The notes under the pieces were generated by a model, which made no database searches, was not told the DNA's origin, and saw only the letters and a list, made by a program, of their open reading frames with translations. From an uncultured Prevotellaceae bacterium (GTDB lineage Bacteria > Bacteroidota > Bacteroidia > Bacteroidales > Bacteroidaceae), in assembly GCA_902775605.1 (NCBI GenBank), contig CACYNE010000003.1, forward strand, positions 1-64,000: 64,000 nt of DNA, in the 5' to 3' direction. Made by a program: the position numbers and the translations under genes. Shown here piece after piece: positions 62,909-64,000 of this stretch; the first letter of the stretch is position 1; each line of letters begins with the position of its first letter.

Positions 62909-64000
62909 ATGAAAAGAATCTTCCATGTCCTTATCCTATGGACAATTGCCCTCTCTTCATGGGCACAGGGCGTTTCGGCGCTTGAACAGGTGAAGGCCGA
63001 CCCAAGAAAAAGCTACGGCACGGACTATCCCTATTCGTTTGAGAAGGTGACGCTGACCAAGGCTCCCAGTGGCTATGCGCCGTTTTACATCAGTCACTAC
63101 GGACGTCACGGATCGCGTTACTACTGGAACGATATGCTGTATCGCGAACTGGACTCACTTCTCACCAAGGCGCATCGCCAGCATCAGCTCACCGCCGATG
63201 GTGAGGCTTTCCGCGTGAAGTTCATGGCTGCCAAGGACGAGTTGGCAACGGGTGTGAGCGAGTTGAGCGACCTGGGATGGGAGCAGCATCAGTTCATTGC
63301 CAGGACGATGTACAACAACTTCGAGGAGATGTTTAAGAAGGGTGGCGACATCTATGCCATCTCGTCGCTTACGGGTCGCTGCGTGCTCAGCATGGCGTCG
63401 TTCTGTCAGGAGCTTACTCAGTGTAACCCCAAGATTGAGATTCGCATGGAGTCGGCACGTAAGGTGCTGGACGGCGTGAAGCCCGATGACCGTCAGAACC
63501 CCTTGCGACTGAAGTTCCCCAAGTCGCATCCGCGCTTTGAGCAGAACCGCAAACAGTTCCAGTATAACGACAACCTGCGCGAGAAGATTGTTGCGCGCGT
63601 GTTTACCAGCACCGAAGGTCTGCCGGGCAATGTACAGCATATTGGCAGCAACCTCATCAACCTCTATACCTCGCTGCCCAGCATCGGCCACGACGGCATG
63701 ATGGGCAACATTATCAAGGACGAGGAGATGGCTGCGCGCTGGGAGAACGAGAATCTGGGAGGATATACCTGGGTGTTTGAGCCTCGCTATGATATGGCAC
63801 CCATCCTGCGCGATATCATCAACAAGGCAGAAAACATTGTCAGTGGCAAGAGCAACCGTCTGGCCGACCTGCGCTTTGGTCATGACACCTGTCTGGGACC
63901 GCTCACCGTGTTGATGGGCATCAATGGTGCCGACAAGGACCCGGAGGATCCCTATGAGGTGAAGAACTGCTACCAGAACTGGCAGACGGGCAAGGCCTCA
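62909..64000 (+). CDS. Histidine acid phosphatase, MINPP/phytase-like (3' end outside window)
   Basis: 364 residues are visible and the gene runs off the right edge. A signal peptide (MKRIFHVLILWTIALSSWAQ) shows export to the periplasm or surface. The active-site RHGSR (66-70) supplies the nucleophilic histidine, and RFGHDTCLGPL (about 330-340) supplies the HD proton donor pair. Members of this clade include multiple inositol-polyphosphate phosphatases of Bacteroidetes, which remove phosphates from phytate; general acid phosphatase activity is an alternative. Single gene with its own promoter. Confidence 0.9.
   Translation, partial: MKRIFHVLILWTIALSSWAQGVSALEQVKADPRKSYGTDYPYSFEKVTLTKAPSGYAPFYISHYGRHGSRYYWNDMLYRELDSLLTKAHRQHQLTADGEAFRVKFMAAKDELATGVSELSDLGWEQHQFIARTMYNNFEEMFKKGGDIYAISSLTGRCVLSMASFCQELTQCNPKIEIRMESARKVLDGVKPDDRQNPLRLKFPKSHPRFEQNRKQFQYNDNLREKIVARVFTSTEGLPGNVQHIGSNLINLYTSLPSIGHDGMMGNIIKDEEMAARWENENLGGYTWVFEPRYDMAPILRDIINKAENIVSGKSNRLADLRFGHDTCLGPLTVLMGINGADKDPEDPYEVKNCYQNWQTGKAS

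Overview
The window looks like a chromosomal piece of a Bacteroidales bacterium, most likely Prevotellaceae (Prevotella or a close relative). The evidence is the Bacteroidetes-type promoters (TTTG, about 19-20 bases, then TAnnTTTG) before many genes, the near absence of Shine-Dalgarno sites, TonB-dependent uptake, a LytS/LytTR pair, DUF5686 and DUF1599 families, and short C-terminal 'DGRK ... KGIY' tails. No rRNA, CRISPR array, transposase or prophage was seen. There is one tRNA, tRNA-Pro(GGG).

Layout. 1-2.9 kb: the start of a probable SusC-type receptor gene (cut by the window edge), a membrane-spanning periplasmic-binding/AraC regulator, and an exported protein. Two promoters here share a bipartite operator-like element at identical spacing. 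2.7-3.4 kb: a repeat-rich gap. 3.4-4.8 kb: a Cys4/lipobox/TonB-domain protein overlapping a small radical SAM enzyme. 4.9-11.4 kb: a SIMPL protein, then the reverse-strand housekeeping run sppA-lpxK-punA-thiL-miaA, in which lpxK and punA overlap by 116 bases. 11.6-15.0 kb: a GH28-type pectin enzyme and groES-groEL with a sigma-54-like promoter. 15.2-20.3 kb: a small membrane protein, an APH-type sugar kinase fused to a RapZ C-terminal domain, a MurU-like nucleotidyltransferase, guaA and a PP2C phosphatase. 20.3-27.6 kb: Nudix hydrolase, aldo/keto reductase, a His-rich TonB receptor operon, and a Pif1-like helicase.

27.7-40.5 kb: tRNA-Pro, then a 13-gene reverse-strand surface polysaccharide cluster. 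It holds a WecA-like initiator, glycosyltransferases, acyltransferases, an EpsG-type polymerase and a Wzx-type flippase. It also has TagD-like, TagF-like, Stealth and TupA-like ATP-grasp genes, which suggest a phosphate-containing polymer. 40.7-44.9 kb: poorly known genes with periodic short repeats, a small unlisted ORF, an outer-membrane barrel and a decayed GH2 fragment. 44.9-52.3 kb: a DUF5686 protein, folE, a SPOR protein, tpiA joined in frame to a DoxX-like membrane protein, DUF1599 and a coiled-coil lipoprotein. 52.4-57.8 kb: CCA-adding enzyme, then a beta-helix protein with a LytS/LytTR system whose sensor has a His/Pro-rich loop. 57.9-64 kb: a DUF3836-like protein and a YbjQ-family protein with divergent ECF-type promoters, a winged-helix regulator with a membrane partner, a barrel protein with a SulP transporter, and a histidine acid phosphatase cut by the right edge.

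The best candidates for undescribed biology are the Cys4-TonB/radical SAM pair, the kinase-RapZ fusion beside MurU, the duplicated operator of the hybrid regulator, and the periodic repeats around the 42.0 kb promoter. All statements come from reading the sequence; no database search was run.
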